A stretch of DNA of 64,000 nt from Marivivens sp. LCG002 (lineage in GTDB: Bacteria; Pseudomonadota; Alphaproteobacteria; Rhodobacterales; Rhodobacteraceae), in the NCBI RefSeq assembly GCF_030264275.1, contig NZ_CP127165.1:1290001-1354000 (forward strand), given 5' to 3'. Both the position numbers and the translations under genes were made by a program. This document shows positions 39,306-49,589 of this stretch, piece by piece. The notes below the pieces were generated by a model, which made no database searches, had not been told where the DNA came from, and saw only the letters and a program-made list of their open reading frames with translations. The first letter of the stretch is position 1. Each line of letters starts with the position of its first letter.

Positions 39306-40103
39306 TCATTCAGGCACAAAGAACGTCAGGTTCGCCCAGAGCGTTTCCCACATCGCGCTATATTCCGTTGCCACCTCGTCCGAGGGGATCCGAAGCACCA
39401 CGGCGTCGAGCATATACTCGTGGTTCGGCTTTATGGGGATCGTCGCGATGCCTTGGTCGTCGGTGAGAACGGTTGAAATGCTGACGCTTTCGTCTTCGGC
39501 GCGCTCGAACACTTCGATCTGTTCGTTCGCGCGGGGCGCGTTTTGATAGAAAAGCTGCACCTGCATCGGCCCGTCAAGGTCGTAGGGATTGGTCAGTGCC
39601 ACCAGCTCGGTTTCAAGTCCGATGAGGCGATCCTCGCCCGTGCCGTCCCCCACGGAGACAAGCGATTTGGAGTAACGCGTATAGACTTCGGTGATATTGT
39701 CAGCTGACAATCCACGCGCGAGATGGTCTTCGAGCGTGATGCCGAGGGCCTTGTGTTTCAGGAACCTTTCGAACTTTTCAGGCTCCTTATAGGTCAGCTC
39801 GGACGGCTTTGACTGATAGACCAGAATATTGAGCCCCTCCGGCAGGCTCGGGGCGTCGAGCGCGGGTTTGTTGCCGAGGCGGGTGTCGACAGCAATGACC
39901 TCTTCTCCATTGTAAACATTGAATTCTTCGATCCTGTTGGGGAAGAAGGCAAGCTCCACGCCTTTGAAGCCCTCTCCATTGACAAGGCGGGCCTGCGCCT
40001 TAGTCTCATCTTCAATTTGATAATCAACAGGTTCGATCCAGAGTTCATGCGCAAGCGCTGAAAACGGCATTAGAACAAATGAATAGAGGACGAGAAAGCG
40101 CAT
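39306..40103 (-). CDS. Periplasmic DUF4198 protein
   Basis: The 265-residue protein has a signal peptide (MRFLVLYSFVLMPFSALA) then HELWIEP, the DUF4198 start where the His next to the cleavage site may bind metal. The rest is beta-rich with a GIATIPIKPNHEYMLDAVVL end. Family members link to nickel/cobalt uptake. AAGGA lies seven bases before the ATG. The start codon overlaps that of the divergent HupE-type gene by two bases. Confidence 0.85.
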   Translation of the reverse strand: MRFLVLYSFVLMPFSALAHELWIEPVDYQIEDETKAQARLVNGEGFKGVELAFFPNRIEEFNVYNGEEVIAVDTRLGNKPALDAPSLPEGLNILVYQSKPSELTYKEPEKFERFLKHKALGITLEDHLARGLSADNITEVYTRYSKSLVSVGDGTGEDRLIGLETELVALTNPYDLDGPMQVQLFYQNAPRANEQIEVFERAEDESVSISTVLTDDQGIATIPIKPNHEYMLDAVVLRIPSDEVATEYSAMWETLWANLTFFVPE

Positions 40104-41250
40104 GAAGAATTCCTTTGGTTTCAGTGGCAGGGTGGCACTCAAGTCGCTGGTGTCAACTCTCGTCTTTGTGATGCTTCTGCCTTTTGCAGTCGCGGCCCAT
40201 GAAGTCATGCCCGCTATTGCCGATATGGAGGCGCAGGGCGACAAGCTGGTCTTTTCGGTCGAAGCCAATCTGGAAGGGATTGTTGCGGGCGTGCACCTTG
40301 GCGATGTGACGGATACGAACGAGGCACCACAGGCCGAAGACTACGACCAACTTCGGGCGCTTGAGCCCGAGGCGCTTGCCGCGGCCTTCGAGCAAAGCTG
40401 GGACGAAATCGCGCAAAAGATCAACATCAGGGCAGGGGGGGCGACACTCCCCGTGACCCTTGAAGGCGTCTCGGTGCCCGAGGTCGGTGACGTCGATCTC
40501 CTGCGAAGCTCCAAATTCGTGTTTTCCGCCGCGCTCCCCACGAGTGCCGAGACGGTAGATTTCCAATGGGCCGAAGAACTTGGCGCGATTGTCATCCGTC
40601 AGATGGGTGTTGAAGAGCCTTATGACGCCTATCTTGCGCCCGGTGAAATGACCCAGCCGATCCAGCTTGGGGGCGGCGACCAGATGGGCGCGCTTGAGGC
40701 GTTCATGTTCTACGTGCCCGTCGGGTTCGAGCATATCATTCCCTTGGGGCTTGATCATATTCTGTTTGTGCTGGGGCTGTTTTTCCTAAGCACACGGCTC
40801 AAGCCGCTGTTGTGGCAGGTTTCGGCCTTTACCCTTGCGCATACGGTGACGCTTGCGCTTGCGGCTTTGGGGTATGTGACCGCGCCCGGCTCGATCGTTG
40901 AGCCCTTGATTGCCGCGTCCATCGTCTTTGTCGCGGTCGAGAACATCTTTACCAAAGGTCTCAGCAAATGGCGGCCCTTCGTCGTCTTTGTGTTTGGTCT
41001 GTTGCATGGTCTCGGGTTTGCGAGCGTGCTGGGCGAATACGGCCTCCCGAGCGGCAACTTTGTTCCGGCACTCATCGGGTTTAACGTCGGCGTCGAGTTT
41101 GGACAGCTTGCGGTGATCCTTGTGGCCTTCCTAGCTGTCGGTCTGTGGTTCGGCCGTAAGGACTGGTATCGCCGGGTGATTTCCATTCCCGCATCAGTCG
41201 GAATAGCCTTTGTCGGCGGGTTCTGGTTCCTCGAGCGGACCATTCTCTAG
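40102..41250 (+). CDS. HupE/UreJ-type membrane protein
   Basis: The 382-residue protein has a signal peptide, an AHEVMPAIADM periplasmic domain (about 34-205) and then six or so helices with the HupE/UreJ_2 motifs FEHIIPLGLDHILFVLG, LAHTVTLALA and HGLGFAS. The His/Asp residues in the helices fit metal transport (nickel or similar), as inferred for the family. Paired head-to-head with the DUF4198 gene, it may form a metal uptake unit. Confidence 0.88.
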   Translation: MKNSFGFSGRVALKSLVSTLVFVMLLPFAVAAHEVMPAIADMEAQGDKLVFSVEANLEGIVAGVHLGDVTDTNEAPQAEDYDQLRALEPEALAAAFEQSWDEIAQKINIRAGGATLPVTLEGVSVPEVGDVDLLRSSKFVFSAALPTSAETVDFQWAEELGAIVIRQMGVEEPYDAYLAPGEMTQPIQLGGGDQMGALEAFMFYVPVGFEHIIPLGLDHILFVLGLFFLSTRLKPLLWQVSAFTLAHTVTLALAALGYVTAPGSIVEPLIAASIVFVAVENIFTKGLSKWRPFVVFVFGLLHGLGFASVLGEYGLPSGNFVPALIGFNVGVEFGQLAVILVAFLAVGLWFGRKDWYRRVISIPASVGIAFVGGFWFLERTIL

Positions 41251-41272
41251 GAAAACCGCGACTTTCTTTTCA

Positions 41273-41339
41273 AAGTGGCGCTTTTTACTGATCTGACGGC
41301 TTGCCAAGGCCCGCAAGTGCAAGTAATGCAGCGCCACTT
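41273..41339. repeat. Nine-bp inverted repeat upstream of rpsB
   Basis: AAGTGGCGC (41273-41281) and GCGCCACTT (41331-41339) are perfect complements 49 bases apart, enclosing a smaller CTTGC/GCAAG stem. In RNA they would fold a stem-loop. A weak promoter (TTAACT 41338, TGCTAT 41361) overlaps the right arm, so it may instead bind a protein. Confidence 0.5.
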
Positions 41340-41445
41340 AACTCCGCAAGCGGGGGCGGGTGCTATGGGGAGAAATCCCATATCATCCACCGGTTGGGCA
41401 AACGCCTGATCCCCCGCCGAGGCTAAACCGGAAAGGAATAAAGAC

Positions 41446-42216
41446 ATGGCTCTTCCCGAGTTCTCCATGCGTCAGCTCCTTGAAGCTGGCGTTCACTTCG
41501 GCCACCAGACCCAGCGCTGGAACCCGAAGATGCAGCAGTACATCTACGGCTCGCGCAACGGCATCCACATCATGGACTTGACCCAGACTGTTCCCATGCT
41601 GGACCAGGCTCTGCAGGTTGTTCGTGACACCGTTGCAAAAGGCGGCCGCGTTCTCTTCGTCGGCACCAAGCGTCAGGCCCAGAAGCCGATCGCCGAAGCC
41701 GCAGAGAAGTGCGCACAGTATTACATGAACCACCGTTGGCTCGGCGGCACGCTCACCAACTGGCAGACCGTTTCGCAGTCGATCAACCGTCTTAAGGCCA
41801 TCGACGAAGCTGCAGAGCGTGGCTTTGAAGGTCTCACCAAGAAAGAGCGTCTCGGCATGGAGCGTGAGCAGGGCAAGCTTCAGGCATCGCTCGGCGGCAT
41901 CCGCGAGATGGGCGGCGTTCCGGATCTTCTCTTCGTCATCGACGTGAACAAGGAAGACCTCGCCATCCTCGAAGCCAAAAAGCTCGGCATTCCGGTTGTT
42001 GCAGTTGTCGATACCAACTGCTCGCCCGACGGCGTTGACTATGTCATCCCCGGCAACGACGACGCATCGCGTGCTCTGTCGCTCTACTGCGACCTCGTTG
42101 CTCGTGCGGCTCTCGACGGTATGTCGGACCAGCTTTCCAAAGCAGGTGTCGATCTCGGCGCAGTTGAAGAACTGGCTGAAGAAGTTCTCGCCGAAGAAGC
42201 TGCTGCTGCCAACTAA
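41446..42216 (+). CDS. rpsB: Small-subunit ribosomal protein uS2
   Basis: The 256-residue protein has [19 protein letters not shown] near the start, then [12 protein letters not shown] and the [13 protein letters not shown] region. GAAAGGAATAAAGAC before the ATG gives the ribosome-binding site. It is followed 75 bp later by tsf, the usual pair. Confidence 0.98.
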   Translation: MALPEFSMRQLLEAGVHFGHQTQRWNPKMQQYIYGSRNGIHIMDLTQTVPMLDQALQVVRDTVAKGGRVLFVGTKRQAQKPIAEAAEKCAQYYMNHRWLGGTLTNWQTVSQSINRLKAIDEAAERGFEGLTKKERLGMEREQGKLQASLGGIREMGGVPDLLFVIDVNKEDLAILEAKKLGIPVVAVVDTNCSPDGVDYVIPGNDDASRALSLYCDLVARAALDGMSDQLSKAGVDLGAVEELAEEVLAEEAAAAN

Positions 42217-42291
42217 GGCGCGCTTTTTCGCAAATCTGATACCGGGCAGGGGTAAGCACTGCCCGGCACCCTCATTTTAAGGAGACGCAAG

Positions 42292-43167
42292 ATGGCTATC
42301 ACCGCAGCTATGGTGAAAGAACTCCGCGAGTCGACCGGCGCCGGCATGATGGACGCCAAGAAGGCTCTGACTGAAACCGATGGCGATATGGAAGCAGCAG
42401 TTGACTGGCTCCGCACCAAAGGTCTCGCTAAAGCAGCCAAGAAGTCGGGCCGCACCGCAGCAGAAGGCCTCGTTGCCGTTGCTGTAAACGGCGGCGTCGG
42501 CGTTGCTGTCGAAATCAACTCGGAAACCGACTTCGTTGCGAAGAACGGCGAATTCCAGTCGATGGTTGCTTCGATCGCTGGCGCTGCTGTCAACGTTGCT
42601 GACGTCGACGCGCTCAAAGCCGCTGAAATCAACGGCACCGCTGTTGAAACCGTTCTCACCAACGCGATCGCCAAGATCGGTGAAAACATGACTCTGCGCC
42701 GTATGGCACGTCTCGAAGGCGAAACCGTTGTGACCTATGTCCACAACGCAGCCGCCGACGGCATGGGCAAAATCGGTGTTCTCGTTGCCATGAACGGCGG
42801 CGACGAAGCCTTCGGCCGTCAGGTTGCAATGCACATTGCTGCTGCAAACCCTGCATCGCTTTCCGAAGCTGACCTTGATCCGGCAGTTGTTGAAAAGGAA
42901 AAGCAGGTCCAGATGGACATCGCACGTGAATCGGGCAAGCCCGAAGCCGTGATCGAAAAGATGATCGTCGGTCGTATGGCCAAGTTCGTTGCTGAATCGA
43001 CGCTCCTTGGTCAGGCTTTCGTTGTGAACCCCGATCTGACCGTTGAAGCCGCTGCAAAAGAAGCAGGCGCAACCATCACCGGTTTCGTCCGTCTTGAAGT
43101 CGGCGAAGGCATCGAAAAAGAAGCAGACGATTTCGCAGCTGAAGTCGCTCGCATGAACCAGGCCTAA
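42292..43167 (+). CDS. tsf: Elongation factor Ts
   Basis: The 291-residue protein has the UBA-like N-terminus ([19 protein letters not shown]) and the core with [11 protein letters not shown] that holds the TDFV motif for EF-Tu nucleotide exchange. AAGGAG precedes the ATG. A terminator follows. Confidence 0.98.
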   Translation: MAITAAMVKELRESTGAGMMDAKKALTETDGDMEAAVDWLRTKGLAKAAKKSGRTAAEGLVAVAVNGGVGVAVEINSETDFVAKNGEFQSMVASIAGAAVNVADVDALKAAEINGTAVETVLTNAIAKIGENMTLRRMARLEGETVVTYVHNAAADGMGKIGVLVAMNGGDEAFGRQVAMHIAAANPASLSEADLDPAVVEKEKQVQMDIARESGKPEAVIEKMIVGRMAKFVAESTLLGQAFVVNPDLTVEAAAKEAGATITGFVRLEVGEGIEKEADDFAAEVARMNQA

Positions 43168-43188
43168 TCGCTGGTCCTTTGAATTGGG

Positions 43189-43220
43189 AACGGCCCGTGC
43201 ATCTTTGCGCGGGCCGTTTT
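43189..43220 (+). terminator. Terminator after tsf
   Basis: AACGGCCCG and CGGGCCGTT pair, with GC/GC inside, followed by TT. It ends the rpsB-tsf transcript. Confidence 0.85.
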
Positions 43221-43594
43221 CTTTTGGGTAAACGAAAAGCGGCGTGATGAGATCACCACGCCGCGCACTCGTTAAAAACCTCAAGATGGGTTGAGGTGGA
43301 TCGTTCCGACAAAAGCGTCATTGCGCGGTTGTCGTGTCCAACACATGAACGACGGCGTAAAGGCATAGACGTTATGACTAGGCTAGTGACTATATTGACG
43401 CTCTTCGCTAAGGGGCGTCACGAACTCGTGAACGTGTCGTCTAAAAGACATCCATGTATCTTGTCAGGGGAACGGCACATTTGATTTTTGGTTTAGAAAT
43501 CATCGGATAAAGCGACGTTCTTGCGTTTTTGATCGGTTATCAGAACGCATTTAGTTACATAATACATATTATACGTAATACGGATTGAGCAGCG
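43221..43594. other. Structured gene-free region downstream of phoB
   Basis: I see no gene in these 374 bp. It contains several inverted repeats: ACCTCAA/TTGAGGT (43278-43297), TCACGA/TCGTGA with a 2-bp centre near 43417-43430, and CGTTCT/AGAACG around 43515-43545. A minus-strand terminator hairpin lies at its left end. It may be a long structured 3' UTR of phoB or a small RNA. Confidence 0.45.
43239..43264 (-). terminator. Minus-strand terminator-like hairpin
   Basis: Read on the minus strand: GCGGCGTGGTGAT, a short loop, ATCACGCCGC, then TTTTCGTTT. It would stop transcripts coming from phoB or from an RNA in the gap. Confidence 0.7.
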
Positions 43595-44281
43595 TCAGCC
43601 CAAAGAATACCCTGCGCCGCGGACTGTTCTCACGGGATCTTCTCCACCAAACTGCGTCAACGCTTTGCGAAGTCGTCCGACGTGCACGTCGACGGTCCGT
43701 GTGTCCACATAGATGTCACGCCCCCACACACGATCGAGCAACTGATCACGCGACCACACCCGACCAGGCTTCTCGATCAATGTCGACAAGAGCCGGAATT
43801 CGGTTGGCCCGAGTTTGAGCTGTTCACCGCCGCGCGTGACGCGATGCGTTTCGGCATCAAGCTCGATGTCTTCAAAAGCCAGCACTTGTCCCGCCAAGGT
43901 CGGCCTTGCGCGGCGCAATTGTGTTTTGACACGCGCCATAAGCTCGGAAACCGAATACGGTTTGACAACATAGTCGTCGGCACCGGTTTCAAGTCCACGC
44001 ACGCGGTCGACCTCTTCCGAGCGCGCCGACAGCATGATTACAGGCAAATCGCGTGTCTCGGGTTTGGTCTTGATTTGGCGGCAGATTTCGATCCCCGACA
44101 CATTGGGAAGCATCCAATCGAGCACAAGCACATCGGGCTTGTCCTCGGACAAAAGCAGTAGACCCTCATCCCCGGTTGCGGCCTCCGAAACACGAAACCC
44201 TTGGGATTCAAGGTTATAGACGAGAACCTCACGCTGCGGCGCTTCGTCCTCGATCACAAGAATATGCGGCTTCGGGCTCAT
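43595..44281 (-). CDS. phoB: Phosphate response regulator PhoB
   Basis: The 228-residue protein has a receiver domain (about 5-120; Asp55 phosphoacceptor in LVLDWMLP, Lys107 in VVKPYS) and an OmpR-type winged helix (about 130-225) that binds Pho boxes. It is last in pstS-pstC-pstA-pstB-phoU-phoB; its start overlaps the phoU stop (ATGA). Confidence 0.96.
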   Translation of the reverse strand: MSPKPHILVIEDEAPQREVLVYNLESQGFRVSEAATGDEGLLLLSEDKPDVLVLDWMLPNVSGIEICRQIKTKPETRDLPVIMLSARSEEVDRVRGLETGADDYVVKPYSVSELMARVKTQLRRARPTLAGQVLAFEDIELDAETHRVTRGGEQLKLGPTEFRLLSTLIEKPGRVWSRDQLLDRVWGRDIYVDTRTVDVHVGRLRKALTQFGGEDPVRTVRGAGYSLG

Positions 44282-44988
44282 GCACCGTCTCCGAAGATGG
44301 CGGTCTGATCACCTTTTTGACGGGGTTCTTCGGGCAATTCCCCTGTCACGAGATAGATGATCTGTTCGGACATATTGGTCACAAGATCGCCCATGCGTTC
44401 CACATTCTTTGCAATGAAATGCAGGTGCATACAGGCCGTGATGTTACGCGGGTCTTCCATCATGAAGGTCAGGAATTCGCGGAACAGCGCATTATACATT
44501 TGGTCGATGTCGTGATCGCGTTGGCGCACGTCTTCGGCCAAGGCCACGTCGCGGCGGACGAATGCATCAAGGGTATCGCGCAGCATTTCCTGAACCTCGC
44601 GTGCCATGCGGCGCAAGGCGGCATCCGGCCCGTTGATCTGACGCTGTTCGGCAAGAACATGGGTCCGCTTGGCCATGTTTTTTGCATAGTCTCCAATGCG
44701 TTCAAGGCTGGCGCTCACCCGAAGCACAGTCAGGATCGTGCGCAGGTCCTTGGAAACAGGCGCCCGCAGCGCAATGGTGCGTGCCGCTTCCTCGTTGATC
44801 TGGAGTTCCAGTGCATCGATGGCCTTGTCCCCTGCCCGCACTTTGTCGGCAAGTTCGGTATCGCGGGTTTCAAGCGATTGTGCACCGAGAAGGATCGCCT
44901 CTTCAACAAGCCCCCCCATTTTGATCAGAAGCGCCTGAATGGCCTCAAGGTCGCGGTCGAAAGCTGATGCGATGTGTTGGTCGATCAT
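44278..44988 (-). CDS. phoU: Phosphate signalling protein PhoU
   Basis: The 236-residue protein consists of two repeated three-helix modules, each with the acidic metal-binding pattern (DKAIDALELQINE and RDHDIDQMYNALF). It links the Pst transporter to PhoR and keeps the Pho regulon off in high phosphate. AAGGA precedes the ATG; it is 15 bp from pstB. Confidence 0.95.
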   Translation of the reverse strand: MIDQHIASAFDRDLEAIQALLIKMGGLVEEAILLGAQSLETRDTELADKVRAGDKAIDALELQINEEAARTIALRAPVSKDLRTILTVLRVSASLERIGDYAKNMAKRTHVLAEQRQINGPDAALRRMAREVQEMLRDTLDAFVRRDVALAEDVRQRDHDIDQMYNALFREFLTFMMEDPRNITACMHLHFIAKNVERMGDLVTNMSEQIIYLVTGELPEEPRQKGDQTAIFGDGA

Positions 44989-45003
44989 AATAAGTCCTTA
45001 ACC

Positions 45004-45801
45004 TTAACCGATGCGGCCCGAGATATAGCTCTCGGTGCGCGGATCGCGGGGATTGGTGAAAATCTGGCCCGTTTCGCCGAATTCGACGAGATGGCCGAGA
45101 TGGAAAAACGCGGTTTTCTGGCTCACGCGGGCGGCTTGCTGCATGGAGTGGGTCACGATGACGACCGAGTATTGCGCGCGTAGCTCGTCGATCAGTTCTT
45201 CGACCTGAGCGGTCGCAATCGGGTCAAGCGCCGAGCACGGCTCGTCCATCAAGAGCACTTCGGGCTCTGTGGCCACCGCGCGGGCGATGCACAGACGCTG
45301 TTGCTGTCCGCCAGAGAGACCTGTGCCGGGAGCGTGAAGGCGATCCTTGACCTCGTCCCAGATCGCACCACGGCGCAGGGCGCGTTCGACGATCTCGTCG
45401 AGATCGGACTTGGATTTGGCAAGACCGTGGATGCGCGGACCATAGGCCACGTTGTCATAGATCGATTTGGGGAACGGGTTCGGCTTCTGGAACACCATCC
45501 CCACCTTGGCGCGGAGCTGCACAGGATCAACGCGCTTGTCGTAGATGTCTTCGCCGTCGAGACGGATGTCACCCTCGACGCGGCAGATGTCGATTGTGTC
45601 GTTCATCCGGTTGAGACAGCGCAGGAACGTCGACTTGCCGCATCCCGAAGGGCCGATAAAGGCGGTGACGGTGCGCGCAGGAAGGTCGATCGACACGTCC
45701 TTGATGGCATGGGTGGCGCCGTAATAGACCTGCACGCCTTTGGCTGCGATTTTCGTTTCGTTCATATCGACGGCTCTTTCCATTAGTCGCATGTCGTTCA
45801 T
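45004..45801 (-). CDS. pstB: Phosphate ABC transporter ATP-binding protein PstB
   Basis: The 265-residue ATPase has Walker [10 protein letters not shown], signature LSGGQQQR and Walker [13 protein letters not shown], with the PstB-specific [21 protein letters not shown]-loop region. GGAGG eight bases upstream supports this start. It powers high-affinity phosphate uptake with PstSCA. Confidence 0.97.
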   Translation of the reverse strand: MNDMRLMERAVDMNETKIAAKGVQVYYGATHAIKDVSIDLPARTVTAFIGPSGCGKSTFLRCLNRMNDTIDICRVEGDIRLDGEDIYDKRVDPVQLRAKVGMVFQKPNPFPKSIYDNVAYGPRIHGLAKSKSDLDEIVERALRRGAIWDEVKDRLHAPGTGLSGGQQQRLCIARAVATEPEVLLMDEPCSALDPIATAQVEELIDELRAQYSVVIVTHSMQQAARVSQKTAFFHLGHLVEFGETGQIFTNPRDPRTESYISGRIG

Positions 45802-45814
45802 TTCCGTGTCCTCC

Positions 45815-47155
45815 TTACCAACGACGCTCGAAACGGCGGCGTAGATAAATCGCGATGGTGTTCATGATCAGAAGGAACACAAGGAGCGTTATGATAGCAC
45901 CCGAGGCGCGTTCCACAAAACCGGGGTCGGCGCGCTGGGTCCAGTTAAAGACCTGCACAGGCAGTGCGGTCGATGCCTCGCCAAAGAGACCTGCTTCGGG
46001 CGTATAGGCGGCTGGGTAATCGCGCACAAAGGCAACCATCCCGATGAGAAGGAGCGGCGCGGTTTCACCAAGCGCTTGGGCCAGACCGATGATCGTGCCC
46101 GTGAGAATGCCCGGAGCGGCCAAGGGAAGCACATGGTGGAACACCGACTGCATCTTCGAGGCCCCTACCCCAAGCGCGGCATCACGGATCGAGGGCGGCA
46201 CCGCCTTGAGCGCGGCACGGGTCGAGATGATGATCGTCGGCAGCGTCATCAGCGTCAGTACAAGCCCCCCAACAAGCGGCGAGGATTGGTTGAGCTGGGC
46301 AAAGTTGATGAAGATCGCAAGGCCGAGGATCCCGAACACGATAGAAGGCACGGCGGCAAGGTTCGAGATGTTCACTTCGATGAGGTCGGTCCAGCGGTTT
46401 TTCGGCGCGAATTCTTCGAGATAGACGGAAGCGGCAACCCCGATGGGAAGCGCAAGCACCAGAACAACGATCATCATATAGGCCGAGCCGAGGATCGCGA
46501 CGCCAAGGCCAGCGGCTTCGGGGCGTTGGTCGGAGGCATCGGGCGCGGTGAGAAAGGCCCAGTTGAACTTGGTTTCCGCATAGCCCGCGTCCGCCAGAGC
46601 CTGTGCGAGCATAAGCGCCTCGGGCGAAGTGTTGCCGTCGAGGGCGGCACTTTCAAGGGTGACCCGCCCTTTGAAATAGCCGTCGATGCGCCCTTCGGCG
46701 AGGATACTGAAAGACTGGGTGGTGCCGACGATCTCGGGGTTGGCGAGAACGGCATTGCGGACCGTTGCGGCGGCTTCTTTGGAAATAAGACCTCCGATGG
46801 CCTTTTTGTCGAGTGTGGTCTCGATCCCTGCCTTTTCGATCGCGCTCTCGAGTGCTGCGGTCAGAACGGGAGCATACCCGATGGTCGTGACCTTTTTCAT
46901 GACCTCGAGATCGCGGGTTCCCGATTTGTCGAGTTTGGCTTCGGGCAATTCGATGTCGAGTTCGAAATAGGTCTGCTTGAAGGCACTGGAACCATTGAAG
47001 ATCACCGAGGTGAGGAGCACCACAAGGGCAAGCAAAGCCACGGCGATAGCGGCCACGCCATAGGCCTTGAAGCGGGCTTCGGCGGCGTTGCGCTTGCGGG
47101 TGCGGGCATCGGTCTCGAGCAGCGAGCGGCCGAGGTTTTGGGTCTGGTCGGTCAT
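45815..47155 (-). CDS. pstA: Phosphate ABC transporter permease PstA
   Basis: The 446-residue membrane protein has an N-terminal helix, a large periplasmic domain (about 65-215) typical of alphaproteobacterial PstA, and then the permease domain with the EAA loop ([12 protein letters not shown]-like [14 protein letters not shown]). Its start overlaps the pstC stop as ATGA. Confidence 0.95.
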   Translation of the reverse strand: MTDQTQNLGRSLLETDARTRKRNAAEARFKAYGVAAIAVALLALVVLLTSVIFNGSSAFKQTYFELDIELPEAKLDKSGTRDLEVMKKVTTIGYAPVLTAALESAIEKAGIETTLDKKAIGGLISKEAAATVRNAVLANPEIVGTTQSFSILAEGRIDGYFKGRVTLESAALDGNTSPEALMLAQALADAGYAETKFNWAFLTAPDASDQRPEAAGLGVAILGSAYMMIVVLVLALPIGVAASVYLEEFAPKNRWTDLIEVNISNLAAVPSIVFGILGLAIFINFAQLNQSSPLVGGLVLTLMTLPTIIISTRAALKAVPPSIRDAALGVGASKMQSVFHHVLPLAAPGILTGTIIGLAQALGETAPLLLIGMVAFVRDYPAAYTPEAGLFGEASTALPVQVFNWTQRADPGFVERASGAIITLLVFLLIMNTIAIYLRRRFERRW

Positions 47156-48366
47156 TCGTACTGCTCCTGATATTTGCGCACGATAAAGAGCGCAAAGACG
47201 TTAAGCCCGAGCGTGAGAACAAAGAGCGTCATGCCGAGCGCAAAGGCGACCAGCGTTTCGGGGCTATTGAAATCGGTGTCACCCGTCAGCTGGCTTACGA
47301 TTTTCACGGTCACGGTCGTCATGGCTTCGAAGGGGTTCATCGAAAGGCGGGCGGCCGCCCCTGCCCCGAGCACAACGATCATCGTTTCGCCGATGGCGCG
47401 TGACGCGGCAAGAAGGATCGCACCGACCACACCGGGAAGCGCGGCAGGAAGCACCACTTGACGGATCGTTTCGGATTTGGTCGCACCAAGCCCGAGCGAG
47501 CCGTCGCGGAGCGACTGGGGCACGGCTGTGATGATGTCATCCGAAAGCGAGCTGACAAAGGGAATGAGCATGATGCCCATGACAAGGCCCGCGGTCATGA
47601 CAGAGGAGGCGCTGTCGCCAAATCCAAGCGGCGAGGCAATTGCATCGCGCAACAGCGGGCCCACTGTGATCAGAGCAAAAAGACCATAAACGATGGTCGG
47701 AATACCGGCGAGAACCTCGATCGCGGGTTTCACGATGGCGCGGGCCTTGGGGCCTGCGTATTCCGAAAGATAGATCGCGGCAAAGAGCCCGATCGGCACG
47801 GAAAAGACCAATGCGATGAAAGAGATATAAAGCGTGCCCCAAAGGAGCGGGAGAATACCCAAAGCAGAGTCGCCGCGGAAGTTCGGGGACCATTCTGCAG
47901 AGAAAAAGAACTTGGTCGCGTCATACTGCCCGAAGAAGGCAAAGCTTTCGCGCAGCATCGAAAAGACGATCCCGACCGTGGTCAGAATAGCGATACTTGA
48001 CGCGGTGATCAAAGCGCCACGGATCCAGCGTTCGGAGGCGGTGCGGGCATTGTAGTCGGGTTTCACGTTGTTGATCGCAACACCGACGAAAAGACCTGCG
48101 ACGACCGAAACGGCAATCGGGAAAAGGTTCGCGTTCTGGGGTTGGAACAGAGCGCTGTCAAAGCGCGCCGCGATCCGATCCGCGAGAAGCCACAGGACCA
48201 TAAGACCGAAGCCCGGCAAAAGAGCCGAAAGCGCGGCATTGAGACCATATTGATGCGGCAGAGATGCAAGCCGTCCCGTCAAGCGGTTGGCCTTGCCCTT
48301 GGCAACAAAATACCCCGCGCCGGTGAGGAACAGGGTTGCGATAAGTGTCGGTGTTAAAGGCAGCAC
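47152..48366 (-). CDS. pstC: Phosphate ABC transporter permease PstC
   Basis: The 404-residue membrane protein has extra N-terminal helices (about 1-75) before the permease core; GSLGLGATKSETIRQVVLPAALPG is the ATPase-contact loop and the rest holds about six helices. It pairs with PstA. The start lies 63 bp after pstS. Confidence 0.95.
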   Translation of the reverse strand: MLPLTPTLIATLFLTGAGYFVAKGKANRLTGRLASLPHQYGLNAALSALLPGFGLMVLWLLADRIAARFDSALFQPQNANLFPIAVSVVAGLFVGVAINNVKPDYNARTASERWIRGALITASSIAILTTVGIVFSMLRESFAFFGQYDATKFFFSAEWSPNFRGDSALGILPLLWGTLYISFIALVFSVPIGLFAAIYLSEYAGPKARAIVKPAIEVLAGIPTIVYGLFALITVGPLLRDAIASPLGFGDSASSVMTAGLVMGIMLIPFVSSLSDDIITAVPQSLRDGSLGLGATKSETIRQVVLPAALPGVVGAILLAASRAIGETMIVVLGAGAAARLSMNPFEAMTTVTVKIVSQLTGDTDFNSPETLVAFALGMTLFVLTLGLNVFALFIVRKYQEQYE

Positions 48367-48429
48367 GCGAAATCCTCGTGGCGTGAGTTGGCAGAGAGGG
48401 ACAATCCCTCTCTACCAGATTCGTCGGTC

Positions 48430-49464
48430 TTATTGACCCATAACTGCGCGGTTTGCGACAGCTTCTTGGGTCGCGGCAAGTTCGGGGTCCGAAACAAGGC
48501 CGTATTCGGCAAGCGGGCCATCGGGGCCGGCCATATCGTCCGAGACGAAGAAGTCGGCGAATTCCTGAAGACCGGGGATGACGTCAAGGTGTGCCGCTTT
48601 GATGTAGAAGTAGAGCGGACGCGAGACAGGGTAATCCCCCGTCGAGATGCTTTCGACCGAAGGCACAACGTCGTTGATGGTCGCAACCTGAAGCTTGTCG
48701 GTGTTGTTCTCGTAGAAGGACAGACCGAACACGCCGATGCCGTTGTTGTCGGCTTCGATGCGGGCAAGGGTTTCGGTGTAATCGCCGTCGATGTCGACCG
48801 AGAGACCATCGGTGCGGATCGCCATGCAAGCGCCTTCGGCTGCATCTTCGTCGCCGCCGTTGATCTGGAGGATGGCTTCCATTGCGCCCGAGTCTTCACA
48901 GCCCTGAAGGATCACTTTTTCTTCGAACACTTCACGGGTGCCGTGCTTGGTGCCGGGGATAAAGGCCATGATCGGCTGATCGGCGAGGTTTGCGTTGACC
49001 TGCGACCAGTTGGTGTTCGGGTTAGCAACCATTGCGCCATCGACGGGGAGCTCGGCTGCAAGCGCGTTGTACCAATCGGCAGGGGTAAAGGCGAACGAGT
49101 TGCCGTTGATGTCGGATGCGAAAACGATACCGTCATAGCCGATGCGCACTTCGACGATGTCGGTGACGCCAGCTTCGGCACAAGCAGCAATTTCGGAGTC
49201 TTTGATTTTGCGCGATGCATTGGCGATATCGATGGTGTTCTCGCCTACGCCTTCACAAAAGCGCTTGAGACCTGCCGAGGAACCACCCGATTCAACAACC
49301 GGAGTAGCGAAGTCGAAGTTTTCGCCGAACGCTTCTGCAACGATCGAAGCATAAGGAAGAACGGTGGAAGAACCAGCAACCTGAACGTTGTCACGGGCAG
49401 CGGCAGCAGTGGCGGTAACGGCAGCGATCGCCAGCGACGATGCGGTCAGTTTGAAGAGCGACAT
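48430..49464 (-). CDS. pstS: Periplasmic phosphate-binding protein PstS
   Basis: The 344-residue protein has a signal peptide (MSLFKLTASSLAIAAV, cleavage near AAA-RDN), VAGSSTVLPY at the mature start, ESGGSSAGLKRFCEG and IANASRKIK, which bind phosphate. AGGAG is six bases before the ATG, and a Pho-box-like array lies upstream. Confidence 0.95.
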   Translation of the reverse strand: MSLFKLTASSLAIAAVTATAAAARDNVQVAGSSTVLPYASIVAEAFGENFDFATPVVESGGSSAGLKRFCEGVGENTIDIANASRKIKDSEIAACAEAGVTDIVEVRIGYDGIVFASDINGNSFAFTPADWYNALAAELPVDGAMVANPNTNWSQVNANLADQPIMAFIPGTKHGTREVFEEKVILQGCEDSGAMEAILQINGGDEDAAEGACMAIRTDGLSVDIDGDYTETLARIEADNNGIGVFGLSFYENNTDKLQVATINDVVPSVESISTGDYPVSRPLYFYIKAAHLDVIPGLQEFADFFVSDDMAGPDGPLAEYGLVSDPELAATQEAVANRAVMGQ

Positions 49465-49543
49465 GTAAAACTCCTGTCTATCAACTTGCGAAGGCGCCTC
49501 TCGCGTCCTTCGATGTGGCCCGTTTAGGCCGCGTTGAGGAACC

Positions 49544-49576
49544 TTTTGTGACAGTTATGTAAGAGTTTTATGACAC
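49544..49576 (-). promoter_or_regulatory. Pho box array upstream of pstS
   Basis: On the minus strand three 11-base units follow in tandem: GTGTCATAAAA, CTCTTACATAA, CTGTCACAAAA. This fits PhoB binding repeats (CTGTCAT-type half sites every 11 bp). It lies about 80 bp before the pstS start. Confidence 0.8.
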
Positions 49577-49589
49577 CGCACTTTTTTCG

